Source: Pseudomonas viridiflava (GTDB lineage: Bacteria > Pseudomonadota > Gammaproteobacteria > Pseudomonadales > Pseudomonadaceae). From it: DNA of 64,000 nt. The notes under the pieces are model-generated. The model was not told where the DNA came from. It did no database searches and was given only the letters and a program-made list of their open reading frames with translations. Of the stretch, positions 17,207-25,573 are shown piece after piece (position 1 is the first letter of the stretch; the number at the start of each line of letters is the position of its first letter). The DNA lies in assembly GCF_900589395.1 (NCBI RefSeq), contig NZ_UUIS01000066.1, positions 29,815 to 93,814 on the forward strand, read 5' to 3'. The position numbers and the translations under genes are program-made.

Positions 17207-17836
17207 TCCCGTTGTAGGGATTTTTTAATTGCATCCGCTTACGCGGAGGCCTTCGCTCGCCTGCGATTTGACCTCTGTTTTACGATGCCTGGCCGACGTA
17301 TGTCAGAGGCGCAGCTGTGACAGATTTTGAGTCTAAATCACCGCCAAATGGCCTCGCTGGCACAGCAATGCCGTGGGATGTTGAAATAAATGAAATTTTA
17401 TACCCGCGTCAGTATTCCCCTACGGGTAAAAACAAGGACTTACGAGGTGTAAACCCCTCATGGAGCATAAATGCCCGCGCACTTCGTACCTGCGGTACGG
17501 CGCGGAAAATGGGAACTGAAGATCGCAGCAGAGCCCCGTCTAGGCGGGCCAGGGCGGTGAAGCTGCCCTGGCCTGGCTTCGCCACCCTAACGGGCGCCAA
17601 GACCCGGATAAATCGCCCCCAGGCGGCTACGCCACCTGCCGGCTCAACCGGGCGCGCGTACGCGCGGGGCTTTCAAAATATCCACGCTCAACAGGCCGCT
17701 TTTTGCCTTCGGTGAAGGCATGCATTTTGAGATGTGCATTCTGGCCGGTAGGGCTTTTAGGCACATGAAATTGCAGGGGCCAAACTGTATACATGAATAG
17801 TAATTTCGGTCCCCCCTGCATCGAGGTTCGTCATAT
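17207..17836. other. Origin-like region downstream of repA copy 2
   Basis: No convincing gene; an open frame at 17317-17715 runs through conserved non-coding hairpins and is discounted. The segment from about 17380 to 17740 matches the copy 1 origin region, with stems TACCCG...CGGGTA and CGTACC-TGC-GGTACG kept although loops differ. Near 17784 CTGTATACATGAATAG is at best a degraded LexA-like site. Confidence 0.5.
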
Positions 17837-18627
17837 ATGCGCAACCCATCGTCCCGTGGCTCGGCGGAAAACGCCGGCTGGCTGACCGCATCTTTTCGCT
17901 ATTTCCTCAGCACAGTTGCTAAGTCGAGCCTTTTACGGGAGGTGCGGCACTGTTTTTCCTGCGCCCTGTTCCTGCCGACGTTGAAGTGCTCAACGATGAG
18001 AATGGCGACCTGGTGAATCTGTATCGCGTGGTGCAAAACTACCTGGAGGAATTCGTTCGTCAATTCAAGTGGGCCCTGAGCAGCCGCCAGGTTTTCAAGT
18101 GGTTGCAGATGACCCAGCCCGAGACGCTGACAGACATTCAGCGTGCCGCGCGTTTCTATTACCTGCAGCAGTCGGCCTTCGCAGGGCGCGTCGAGAGGCA
18201 GAGTTACGGCACGGCCAACACCACGGCACCAGGACTGAACCTGCTGCGCCTGGAAGAAACCCTCTCTGCAGCGCATTTGCGGCTGAGCGACACCTATATC
18301 GAGCACCTGGCCTGGCAGGACGTCATCAAGAAATACGACCAGGAACACACCTTGTTCTATTGCGATCCACCCTACTGGAAGACAGATGGCTATGGCGTGC
18401 CGGTCGGCTTCGGGCAGTACGAGCAGATGGTTTTAATGCTGAAACAGCTCAAGGGCAAGGCGATAGTGGGCCTTAATGACCATCCGCAGATCCGGGAAGC
18501 GTTTGCGGGCTTTCATATGGAAAGCACCGACATCAACTACACCGTCGGCAGTGGGACCGGCTCAGACGCCACGGAAGTGCTTATTTTCAGTTGGGATTTG
18601 CAAGCCGAACCGGCCGGTCTGTTTTGA
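17837..18627 (+). pseudogene. DNA adenine methylase (Dam/D12 class), disrupted
   Basis: The intact C-terminal part (213 residues from ATG 17986) carries the D12-class catalytic motif DPPYW and the usual following helices. Reading back upstream, the same frame gives the expected N-terminus (PWLGGKRRLADRIF, then VEPFTGGAALFFL) but is broken by TAA at 17920-17922, where the family usually has an aromatic residue. The likely ATG (17837) is in another frame, needing a one-base loss near 17846-17850. Motif I for SAM binding is therefore cut off and activity is unlikely unless the stop is bypassed. Confidence 0.75.
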
Positions 18628-18710
18628 GCGACAAACAGAAGCCGACGGGTGATGTTTCCGCAGGTCGGCTTTGAACCTAAAGTGATCGCCCAAGTTGAAA
18701 TATCGCTGTA

Positions 18711-18726
18711 CTGTATGTGCGTACAG
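18711..18726. promoter_or_regulatory. LexA (SOS) box
   Basis: CTGTATGTGCGTACAG fits CTG-N10-CAG and lies 17 bases before the DUF1654 start, ahead of rulAB. Confidence 0.75.
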
Positions 18727-18743
18727 TATGGAGATTTTTACTC

Positions 18744-18992
18744 ATGGCTAAGTCCGCTGCCAAACCTCGCGTTTTCACTTCTTATGAACTGCTGGGCATG
18801 CGCATGCAAAAAGCAATCAATGAACCTGCAGCGCAAAAGCGTAAATACGCTGTGCTCGAACGCTTGCCAACTGATCAGGCTGACGACTGGGCTCAGATTC
18901 TGGAAGAGCTTAATGACACCGACAACGTCACAGTGGCCTACCGAGATGATGGCAGTGTCCAGGTGTTCTGGACGGTTGTGAAAGACGACTGA
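18744..18992 (+). CDS. DUF1654 family protein, SOS-associated
   Basis: An 82-residue protein starting at ATG 18744 (GGAG ten bases before). The segment SYELLGMRMQKAI...DDWAQILEEL...VTVAYRDDGSVQVFW is what I recognise as DUF1654, a small Pseudomonas family of unknown function often found beside SOS genes. The perfect LexA box directly upstream supports damage-induced expression. A hairpin with a T-run separates it from rulA. Confidence 0.75.
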   Translation: MAKSAAKPRVFTSYELLGMRMQKAINEPAAQKRKYAVLERLPTDQADDWAQILEELNDTDNVTVAYRDDGSVQVFWTVVKDD

Positions 18993-19011
18993 GCCAAGAA
19001 ATAAATCATTG

Positions 19012-19031
19012 CCCGCCTCGTGCGGGTTTTT
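19012..19031 (+). terminator. Hairpin with T-run between DUF1654 gene and rulA
   Basis: CCCGC-CTCGT-GCGGG followed by TTTTTC. No separate LexA box is seen between it and rulA. Confidence 0.55.
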
Positions 19032-19060
19032 CAATTCCCAACAAAAATGAGGGCCACAGC

Positions 19061-19498
19061 ATGAGCGTTATCGTATTAGGCAAGCTGGAACACAACAAAC
19101 AAAGCATCAAGGTTCCCCTGTATAGCTTCAAGGTCCCTGCGGGTTTCCCCTCGCCTGCCGCGGATCACATCGAAAAGCATCTGTCCCTAGATGAGCTGTT
19201 CAATGTGCGTGCTCCCCACATTTATCTGGCGAAGATCCAGGGTGACAGCATGCAAGGTGCCGGTATCTATGACGGTGACCTGGTCATCGTTGATCGCAGC
19301 CAGGAAGCGCTGCATGGTGAAATCGTGATTGCCGCGCTGAACGGCGAGCCACTGTGCAAACGTCTGCACCGCCAAGGCCGGGAGATCATTCTGCAGTCAG
19401 AGAACAAGGCCTACTCGCCGCGCTTTGTCCTCGAGCAAGACGAGCTGATGATCTGGGGTGTTGTGCGTTACAGCGTGCGCGATCATGACCACGCCTAA
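19061..19498 (+). CDS. rulA: RulA/UmuD-like self-cleaving subunit of error-prone polymerase
   Basis: A 145-residue S24/LexA-type peptidase. The cleavage site region is PAGFPSPA (Ala-Gly about residue 27-28), the catalytic Ser is in GDSMQGAGIYDGD (about residue 64), and the Lys is in PLCKRLH (about 101). After RecA-stimulated self-cleavage such proteins activate their UmuC partner for translesion synthesis. It overlaps rulB, as umuDC operons do. GAGGG precedes the start. Confidence 0.92.
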   Translation: MSVIVLGKLEHNKQSIKVPLYSFKVPAGFPSPAADHIEKHLSLDELFNVRAPHIYLAKIQGDSMQGAGIYDGDLVIVDRSQEALHGEIVIAALNGEPLCKRLHRQGREIILQSENKAYSPRFVLEQDELMIWGVVRYSVRDHDHA

Positions 19499-20765
19499 GA
19501 AAGTCTTCGGGCTTTGCGACTGTAATTCGTTTTATGCAAGCTGTGAGCGTGTGTTCCGTCCGGATCTGGCCAAGGTGCCGATCGTGGTGCTGAGCAACAA
19601 CGATGGCTGTGTCATTGCTCGCAGTTATGACGCTAAGCCCTACGTCAAAATGGGTGCGCCCTACTACCAGATCAAGGACCAGCTGCGCCGGCATGGCATT
19701 GTGGCGTTCAGCAGCAATTATGCGTTGTACGGCGATCTTTCAGAGCGCGTCATGACTGTCATCGAATCAATGGTCCCCAATTCAGAGACCTACTCAATTG
19801 ACGAAAAATTTGTTGACCTGACCGGTATGCCAGGCGATCTGACCCAGTTTGGCCGAAAGCTCAGGGCCAAGGTATTGATGGATACTGGCATCCCGATCGG
19901 CGTCGGTATCGCGCATACCAAAACCCTGGCGAAGCTGGCCAACCATACTGCCAAGGTGCTACAGACCCGCACAGGTGGCGTCGTGGACATCTGCGATGAC
20001 TATAAACGCGATTGGGTACTCAAACGCGTCGACGTCGGTGAAGTCTGGGGAGTGGGTCGGCGCATGCAAGCGCATCTGGAAGCGATGGGCATCAAAAAAG
20101 CCATGGACCTGGCCCTGGCTGACCCCACGATGCTGGGACGCAAATTCAGCGTAGTGATCGAGAAGACGGCTCGCGAACTGGCCGGCTTTTCGTGCCTGGA
20201 CCTGGCTGAGCCTGATCCACCCAAGCAGGAGATCTGCTGCAGTCGAATGTTTGGCAAACGCCTGACCGAGATCGAGCCGATCAAGGAGGCGGTGGCCACC
20301 TACATGCAGCGGGCAGCCGAGAAACTGCGGGCACAGAACTCGTTGTGCAAGAAGATTCGGGTGAGCATTCGCACGGGGATGTTCAATCCAGAAGAGGCCA
20401 AATTTGCCCAAGGCGCAATGATCGAGCTGCCCTACCCCACCAATGATGTTCGGCTGATGACCAAGGCCGCTGTGGAAGCGGTGGGGCGGATCTTTCGAGA
20501 AGGATTCAGATACAGCAAGGCAGAAGTTTTGCTGATGGATTTGCGTCAACCTGGTGAATTCACCGATGACCTGTTCTCGCTCGTGCAGCCGGCTACGTCA
20601 GAGAGGGTCATGAGCGTGCTCGATGAGATCAATGGGCGCTGGGGAAGAGGAACGCTCCGAACGGCTAGCGTGCCGGCACAACCTGACTGGGCCATGCGAA
20701 GAGAGCTGATGAGTAGCAGTTTCACCACCCGAATCGACCAGCTTTGGACTGTGAAAGCCAACTGA
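19485..20765 (+). CDS. rulB: RulB/UmuC-like Y-family DNA polymerase
   Basis: The 426-residue protein starts at 19485 inside rulA. Polymerase motifs are present: CDCNSFYASCERVFRP at the N-terminus, SNNDGCVIARS, and YSIDEKFVDLTG carrying the catalytic Asp-Glu. A helix-hairpin-helix region (GVGRRMQAHLEAMG) follows. Plasmid rulAB confers UV tolerance in P. syringae, and rulB is known there as an insertion hotspot for integron-like elements; this copy is full length and uninterrupted. Confidence 0.92.
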   Translation: MTTPKKVFGLCDCNSFYASCERVFRPDLAKVPIVVLSNNDGCVIARSYDAKPYVKMGAPYYQIKDQLRRHGIVAFSSNYALYGDLSERVMTVIESMVPNSETYSIDEKFVDLTGMPGDLTQFGRKLRAKVLMDTGIPIGVGIAHTKTLAKLANHTAKVLQTRTGGVVDICDDYKRDWVLKRVDVGEVWGVGRRMQAHLEAMGIKKAMDLALADPTMLGRKFSVVIEKTARELAGFSCLDLAEPDPPKQEICCSRMFGKRLTEIEPIKEAVATYMQRAAEKLRAQNSLCKKIRVSIRTGMFNPEEAKFAQGAMIELPYPTNDVRLMTKAAVEAVGRIFREGFRYSKAEVLLMDLRQPGEFTDDLFSLVQPATSERVMSVLDEINGRWGRGTLRTASVPAQPDWAMRRELMSSSFTTRIDQLWTVKAN

Positions 20766-20799
20766 AGACATGCACTCGCGGGCAATGCATTCGTGCGGT

Positions 20800-20829
20800 C
20801 GCTTCATCCCCGCTTGTGCGGGGGAACAA
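20800..20829. other. Single type I-E CRISPR-repeat-like sequence
   Basis: CGCTTCATCCCCGC is followed by TTGT and GCGGGGGAACAA. Read on the minus strand this resembles the 29-base type I-E repeat with one extra base and two or three mismatches. No second repeat is seen nearby, so it is not an array. Confidence 0.4.
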
Positions 20830-20895
20830 GGACGTGACCTGGTCCCTTTCATGAGCACTCCTTCATAACCATAATTTACATAAAATATTAGATAT

Positions 20896-20932
20896 TTCCG
20901 TATTTTTAATAAAAAAAAGCATAAATACGGAA
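20896..20932. promoter_or_regulatory. Inverted repeat upstream of the large parA (operator candidate)
   Basis: TTCCGTATTT and AAATACGGAA form 10-bp arms 17 bases apart in an AT-rich region about 64 bases before parA. Autoregulation by the ParA N-terminal domain is the likely role. Confidence 0.5.
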
Positions 20933-20995
20933 TTAATACTTTATTTGTTATTTTCGTGGAATTAGAATGAGGCCATTATCCAGGACGGTAATCCC

Positions 20996-22126
20996 ATGAC
21001 TGACACGATCGCTGCTGAAGACCTTGCGAACTTTGTTGATTTCAAAAAAGTTTTTTATATGCCTGCTTTCGCGGCTGCGTGCTTGGATTTGAGTACGCGC
21101 CGTTTGGCCGACATTGGAGAGGAAAACAATCTAGAGATACGTCGAATCCCAACGGGGACATCGTCGCGACGCTCTTACACAGCCGAAGATATTTTTGAAA
21201 TTTCGGCATTGCGCCGTTCCTTGGGACACGTCAAGGGGCTTACTCGACAAATCGTCGTTTCCACGTTTGTTCCAAAAGGTGGCACGGGTAAGACCAATAC
21301 TGCTGTGAGCCTCGCCATATACGGCCAGATGGCGGGATTGCGGACCTTGCTGATTGACAACGATCCTCAAGGGGATTCGTCCACTATGTTGGGTTATGAC
21401 CCTGATCTGGATCCTGATGACTTGAAGGAAATGGGTATTCCTGCTGACCGGCTGGTTGATGGGCACCTCGGCAACCTCATCAGTCCCTTGCTGCGCATGC
21501 GTCCATTTGAAAATAAATCTTTGGATCAAGTGATCAAAAAGCCATTTGGAGAAAATGGCATTCACCTCATTCCGGCCGATAGCTCCTTAGAGGATTTGGT
21601 GTTCGCGCTCGATGCCTCAAACGCATCTGACATGTGGTACGCAAAGTGGATTAGCGATGCTGCCACAGGGAAGATCGAAGGATGTGACCTCTCGGGGTAC
21701 GACTTGATTATTTTTGACAATGCCCCATCCGGGTCTCGTCTGACTAAAAACTCAGTTGCTGCCAGCGAATTGCTTTTATGCCCTGTTCGGATGGATAAAT
21801 TTTCTTTCCGTGCTTTGCTCCGTCTGCATGACTGGTGTGCCAGGTTTGCAAAGGAGTACGACTATTCCCCTGCAATTGCTGCCATTCCTACGATGTTCAA
21901 GCGTAATCGAACGCGCCTACAGAACAACCTTGGCCGTCTGAACGCGCTGTTTCCAGGAGGTGTTACTGAGGGAAAAATTTACTTCTCGGAAGACTACGAA
22001 AAGGCACTGGATACGGGGATTCCCTTGATGCTTTGGAAGGGTGCCAATAAGGAAACGCTGGCCGATGCCAGGAGCGTCTATGGCGAAATCCTTGAAAAAA
22101 TCAGGGCACTGGCGACGACTGTATAA
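20996..22126 (+). CDS. parA: ParA partition ATPase with N-terminal DNA-binding domain (type Ia)
   Basis: A 376-residue protein. Residues 1-80 look like a MerR-type or winged-helix DNA-binding part (RRSYTAEDIFEISALRRSL), typical of large ParA proteins that repress their own promoter. The ATPase has KGGTGKT at about residues 97-103 and LLIDNDPQGDSS at about 117-128. It is followed by three parS-like sites and parB, a complete partition locus distinct from the small one at 14.9 kb. Confidence 0.9.
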   Translation: MTDTIAAEDLANFVDFKKVFYMPAFAAACLDLSTRRLADIGEENNLEIRRIPTGTSSRRSYTAEDIFEISALRRSLGHVKGLTRQIVVSTFVPKGGTGKTNTAVSLAIYGQMAGLRTLLIDNDPQGDSSTMLGYDPDLDPDDLKEMGIPADRLVDGHLGNLISPLLRMRPFENKSLDQVIKKPFGENGIHLIPADSSLEDLVFALDASNASDMWYAKWISDAATGKIEGCDLSGYDLIIFDNAPSGSRLTKNSVAASELLLCPVRMDKFSFRALLRLHDWCARFAKEYDYSPAIAAIPTMFKRNRTRLQNNLGRLNALFPGGVTEGKIYFSEDYEKALDTGIPLMLWKGANKETLADARSVYGEILEKIRALATTV

Positions 22127-22128
22127 GG

Positions 22129-22218
22129 GTGTTGCTACTAGCAACACCTACAAAACGGCGAGGGTGTTGCTACTAGCAACACCTGCAAAATCGGCAGAGG
22201 TGTTGCTACTAGCAACAC
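22129..22218. repeat. parS array: three identical 19-base palindromes
   Basis: GTGTTGCTACTAGCAACAC, a perfect palindrome around a central C, occurs at 22129-22147, 22164-22182 and 22200-22218, with spacings of 35 and 36 bases. It sits between parA and parB and is the obvious ParB-binding centromere. Confidence 0.85.
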
Positions 22219-22237
22219 ATGAACAGCGAGATAGAAA

Positions 22238-23230
22238 ATGAAATCCAGCGACTTTCCTGGGAATCCAAATAGCAAAACGATGGCTGCCCTTCGCACCCCC
22301 GAAGCCATTCCTGAACCGCAGGGTTCGCGTCTGTCTGCAAAAGCAGCGATGCTTGCAGGAATGAGTGTAGAACCGGAGCTTGATCAAGTGCCGACGGTTG
22401 AGCGGTTAGACGGAGAGTGGTTAAGCGGGGATTCGGTTTTAGCTGACGTTCCTGTAAATCAGATCGTCCCTTCACCCTACCAGCCTCGATTATTTTTTGA
22501 TGAAGGATCCCTCGAAGAGCTTGCTACGTCGATTCAGACAATAGGTCTTTGCAAGCCGATCATTGTTCGACGGCTGCCCGATGGAAAGCTGGAGCTGGTG
22601 GGCGGGGAGCGGCGTTGGCGTGCTGTTCGATTGAATGGATCCGTCACTATCAAGGCTGTTGTTCAGATTATGAGTGACGCCTTGGCGATGATAATGGCGA
22701 TAACGGACAACGGCGGGGAGGACTTGACGGACTACGAGCATGCTAAAAGTTACCACCGGATCCTGCAGGATGGAGAGGAAACCAGTCAGCGAGCGCTTGC
22801 GCGTCGTCTCGGTATCAATGTTTCGATAGTCAATCGATGCCTTACTCTGATGCAGCTTCCTGAGCCTATCCGGGCGATGCTGGACAAGAATCCGAAACTG
22901 ATCACCAGCAACTATGCGAAGAAGTTTTCCGATTACTCCGAAGCGCAGCCAGCGATTGTGGAGAAAGCGGTGCAGGCGATGGCCGAATCTGGTCTCCAGC
23001 AAGAGGCGGCTTTGCGACAAATTGAAAAAGAAATCGCAGCATTGAGTAAGACTCCTGAGCCGCTGAAGAGTAAGGTCAAATCGGTTAAAGGTGTTGGCAC
23101 CATCAAGATGTCTGGCACGCGCCTTGAGTTCAAGTGCGAAAAGGGCATCGATATGCAGCGCTTTGGGGTGCAGTTCGAAGAGTTTCTGCGAACGCTCGAC
23201 TTAGAGGCGGTGCGTAACGAGGAATCGTAA
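22238..23230 (+). CDS. parB: ParB/Spo0J-family centromere-binding protein
   Basis: The 330-residue protein has the ParB N-terminal domain (VNQIVPSPYQPR at about residue 71-82, then GGERRWRA at about 129-136, the box that binds CTP in this family) and a helix-turn-helix (SQRALARRLGINVSIVNRCL at about 181-200). It should bind the three palindromes immediately upstream and load ParA-driven segregation complexes. The start lies 19 bases after the third site, so ParB binding could also tune its own expression. Confidence 0.9.
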   Translation: MKSSDFPGNPNSKTMAALRTPEAIPEPQGSRLSAKAAMLAGMSVEPELDQVPTVERLDGEWLSGDSVLADVPVNQIVPSPYQPRLFFDEGSLEELATSIQTIGLCKPIIVRRLPDGKLELVGGERRWRAVRLNGSVTIKAVVQIMSDALAMIMAITDNGGEDLTDYEHAKSYHRILQDGEETSQRALARRLGINVSIVNRCLTLMQLPEPIRAMLDKNPKLITSNYAKKFSDYSEAQPAIVEKAVQAMAESGLQQEAALRQIEKEIAALSKTPEPLKSKVKSVKGVGTIKMSGTRLEFKCEKGIDMQRFGVQFEEFLRTLDLEAVRNEES

Positions 23231-23288
23231 TCTCATTTTCTCCAGGTCGACATGTTCAACCAGGTGTTGGAAACGTCGCAGACCAACC

Positions 23289-23310
23289 AAGCCCGCCACC
23301 GTGCGGGCTA
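23289..23310. terminator. Hairpin after parB
   Basis: AGCCCGC / GCGGGCT, 7-bp stem without a T-run; possible terminator or mRNA end structure. Confidence 0.3.
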
Positions 23311-23362
23311 AGCCCGTAACAGAGGGACGCTTTTCGCTCCCCAAGATCGAGCAGGTGACCAC

Positions 23363-23617
23363 ATGCAATCCAATAATCATCCAGCTGCGCCTGACAGCTT
23401 TGAGCGTTCCCGCCTGTTAGATCTGATCGAGCTGCATCAGGCTATCGCAACGCTGGGCCGAGCGCCTGACAATACGGCAGTGATTGAGCAGCGTTCGGCG
23501 CTGTATGACCGCGTGCGTGCCCTTCACCCTACCCTGATAAATACCGAGGAATGTTCTGCCCTGAACCTGCTAATTGGCTCAATGGCCGAGACTCGTAAGG
23601 AAACGCTCGGCGTCTAA
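23363..23617 (+). CDS. Hypothetical protein, 84 residues
   Basis: A helical, soluble protein without recognised family. It follows parB in the same orientation after a ~130-base gap that includes a GC hairpin. GCAGGTGACC precedes the start. Codon use is like the backbone. Likely real, function unknown. Confidence 0.5.
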   Translation: MQSNNHPAAPDSFERSRLLDLIELHQAIATLGRAPDNTAVIEQRSALYDRVRALHPTLINTEECSALNLLIGSMAETRKETLGV

Positions 23618-23895
23618 CCGATGCACAGATCCTGACGTCGATCAAACCCCCGGCCTGAAAAACAGGGCTGAGGCAGTAGAAGCTGCAGCGGAGGATGTGG
23701 TGATATTGTGAAGCGGCGCGAATCGTCGCGGATGTGATCCGTCAGGTAGGTCGTCACGACCCATCTGTGCTGCGCAAGACGCTGGCCGATGCTCACCCCA
23801 GGCGTAAGCATCGGCCAGCTGGCTTGCCAAACTAGATAGTATCAGGGCGCGATTTTTGTGCCATGTGTACATGACAAGCAGAAGGAAAGAATTGA

Positions 23896-24135
23896 ATGGG
23901 ATTGAAGAATAGCGAAAGTCAAGTCGGAGTTTTAATCGCTGCTGCGCATTTTATCCGGACTGGGCGTATAGGTCTGGGCGCTGAGCTGGTGGAGAAACTT
24001 TGCCCTCACAACGTGCATGTTACTGGTATAGGTGACTACGATGGCTGCCAGCTAGTTCGGTTGAATGTAGAGCTTGGATTCAAATTAGGAGGGCTTGAAT
24101 CTCTTATGCCAGGTTTTGATCACGAAAAACGTTGA
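23896..24135 (+). CDS. Hypothetical protein, 79 residues
   Basis: A good ribosome site (AAGGAAAG) stands seven bases before the ATG. The product is a small soluble protein (GVLIAAAHFIRTGRIGLGAELVEKL...) with no family I recognise. It stands alone between parB and a gene-poor stretch. Confidence 0.5.
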   Translation: MGLKNSESQVGVLIAAAHFIRTGRIGLGAELVEKLCPHNVHVTGIGDYDGCQLVRLNVELGFKLGGLESLMPGFDHEKR

Positions 24136-24757
24136 GGCATTGGAGGACGGTGCGCACCGCGCACATGCCGATGCGAGGATGACCCTTGCCGTTTTTCGCT
24201 ATTTGCAACGGCGAACGAATGGACGGCGGCCACCACGGCCAAAGGCACCTGCCAGCGCTGACCGTGGCAGGTAGTCGGTCAGCTAAATGCAAACATCAAT
24301 GCCGCCGCTGGCAGCGGTACCGGCGTTGGTGGTGCGGGTGGTACCAGATAGACATAGATGCTGAAAAGAAAGGCCATGATGGCCACGGAGTTGTCTTTCA
24401 GGAATTTGCGCATGGTGTCGACTCAGTTATGTGTTCGACACCTATTAGAACGTCACGACAAGATGGGATTTGCACGACCTTTCCGATTCGGGGCGCGGTG
24501 GCCTTTGTGCCTGCGGTTTACCAATTAATATCACCGTGCCGTATCTCTCTGAGCATTGTGCTCAATGCGCAGTGATGTTTTACCGCCCGGCGTCTGGCCG
24601 GCGCGCCGCAAAGCGCAGATCGAGTAGGAGGCGGATGTAAATCCGCCTCCTACTCGATGCTTGGCGTAAACCCTTTCGGCGCGATGCGTGCGTTAATAAA
24701 GCATTTCCTTATGTGTGTGATAATGCCCTTTATCAAACATAAAACGGAACGCCGCTG
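24136..24757. other. Gene-poor stretch with a long perfect hairpin
   Basis: Apart from a possible small membrane protein on the minus strand (24279-24413) I see no gene. At 24619-24658 there is a perfect 18-bp stem (ATCGAGTAGGAGGCGGAT, 4-base loop GTAA, reverse complement) without a T-run. A TGATAA...TTATCA inverted repeat precedes the next gene and may be an operator. Confidence 0.5.
24279..24413 (-). CDS. Possible small single-pass membrane protein (44 residues)
   Basis: The frame encodes MRKFLKDNSVAIMAFLFSIY and then VYLVPPAPPTPVPLPAAALM and four more residues: a charged start, one hydrophobic segment and a Pro-rich end. No clear ribosome site is visible, so this is tentative. Confidence 0.3.
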   Translation of the reverse strand: MRKFLKDNSVAIMAFLFSIYVYLVPPAPPTPVPLPAAALMFAFS

Positions 24758-25135
24758 ATGAAGCTCGACAAAGACCTAGTGCGCGAAATTCTGCTGACCA
24801 TCGAAGCCCATGAGCAGCCTCCGCTCGGGTGGATGACTCTGAGGCTTCCTGACCACTCTCCCGAATTCGTTTCCTACCAGGTCATGCAGCTGCACGATGC
24901 AGGGTTCATCGTTGGGGAAAAACTGGGCGGTTTGAATCATTTTGAATGGCAACCCAAACGCCTGACCTACAAAGGTCATGAGTTTCTTGACACCGTCCGT
25001 GACGGCGAAGTCTGGCGGCGTACTAAAGCCGGGGCCGAAAAGGCAGGTGTCGCAGGGCTTGGCGTCTTGCTGGAGCTCGGCAAGGCTTACGGCAAGGAAG
25101 TGCTCAAGGAAAAACTGGGGATCGAGCTTCCATGA
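24758..25135 (+). CDS. DUF2513 family protein
   Basis: A 125-residue protein starting MKLDKDLVREILLTIE, the typical start of the DUF2513 family, with LTYKGHEFLDTVRDGEVW as the second conserved block. The fold predicted for this family is winged-helix-like, and it is common on phages and plasmids; function unknown. The upstream TGATAA...TTATCA repeat could be its own operator. Confidence 0.75.
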   Translation: MKLDKDLVREILLTIEAHEQPPLGWMTLRLPDHSPEFVSYQVMQLHDAGFIVGEKLGGLNHFEWQPKRLTYKGHEFLDTVRDGEVWRRTKAGAEKAGVAGLGVLLELGKAYGKEVLKEKLGIELP

Positions 25136-25573
25136 ATGAGGTTTGCTCACCTCTAGTTCGACTTAAGTGCAGATTCAGGTCAGTCCTGCCGGCGAGTACG
25201 CCGGAATACGTTTCTTGGCGTTCTTTACAGCCAATATTTGCAATGGCAACACACGGCGCTGGGTGAAATCTGCCTTGTGGTACGTGTTAGCGCCATTCAG
25301 TGCGCCTCGATGTACGCAGAGCCACTCTCCGCGTACATGCCCCGTTTAAGCCCGTGTACGCTCGCTCACGCCCTGACTACCCCCTGCCAGACCCACACCA
25401 AGCCCCTCACGCGTGACGCGTCACACGCCCATGAAAAAGCCTCGTACAAGGACGTTGTTCGATAAGTCGATGCAACTCGACAGGAAGTGCCTCAATAACT
25501 GCCTACCGCCATAGCTAAGAACCGGTCTAAGGTTGTCTTTCATGGATGACAGCTTTCGAGTTATTGCGGACGG
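25136..25573. other. Stretch without a recognisable gene
   Basis: Short open frames exist but show no family, ribosome site or coding bias I can support. This may be the junction between plasmid backbone and the cargo region that starts with the aminotransferase gene. Confidence 0.4.

Larger units (their letters stand above)
16107..17740. repeat. Replicon copy 2 of the direct duplication
   Basis: Same order as copy 1 (about 13179-14800). It lacks the LexA box, and the antisense target loop differs. Confidence 0.85.

Noticed and set aside
17317..17715. Open frame of 132 codons after repA copy 2
   Set aside because: It runs through DNA that is conserved with the copy 1 origin region as hairpins with indels, and the frame is not kept in copy 1.
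17784..17799. CTGTATACATGAATAG as a LexA box before the methylase pseudogene
   Set aside because: The right half does not match CAG and the core is poor; at best a decayed site.
20800..20829. CRISPR array
   Set aside because: Only one repeat-like unit; no second repeat, spacer or cas gene in the window.
25167..25465. Two overlapping frames upstream of the aminotransferase gene
   Set aside because: No recognisable domain and no ribosome site.
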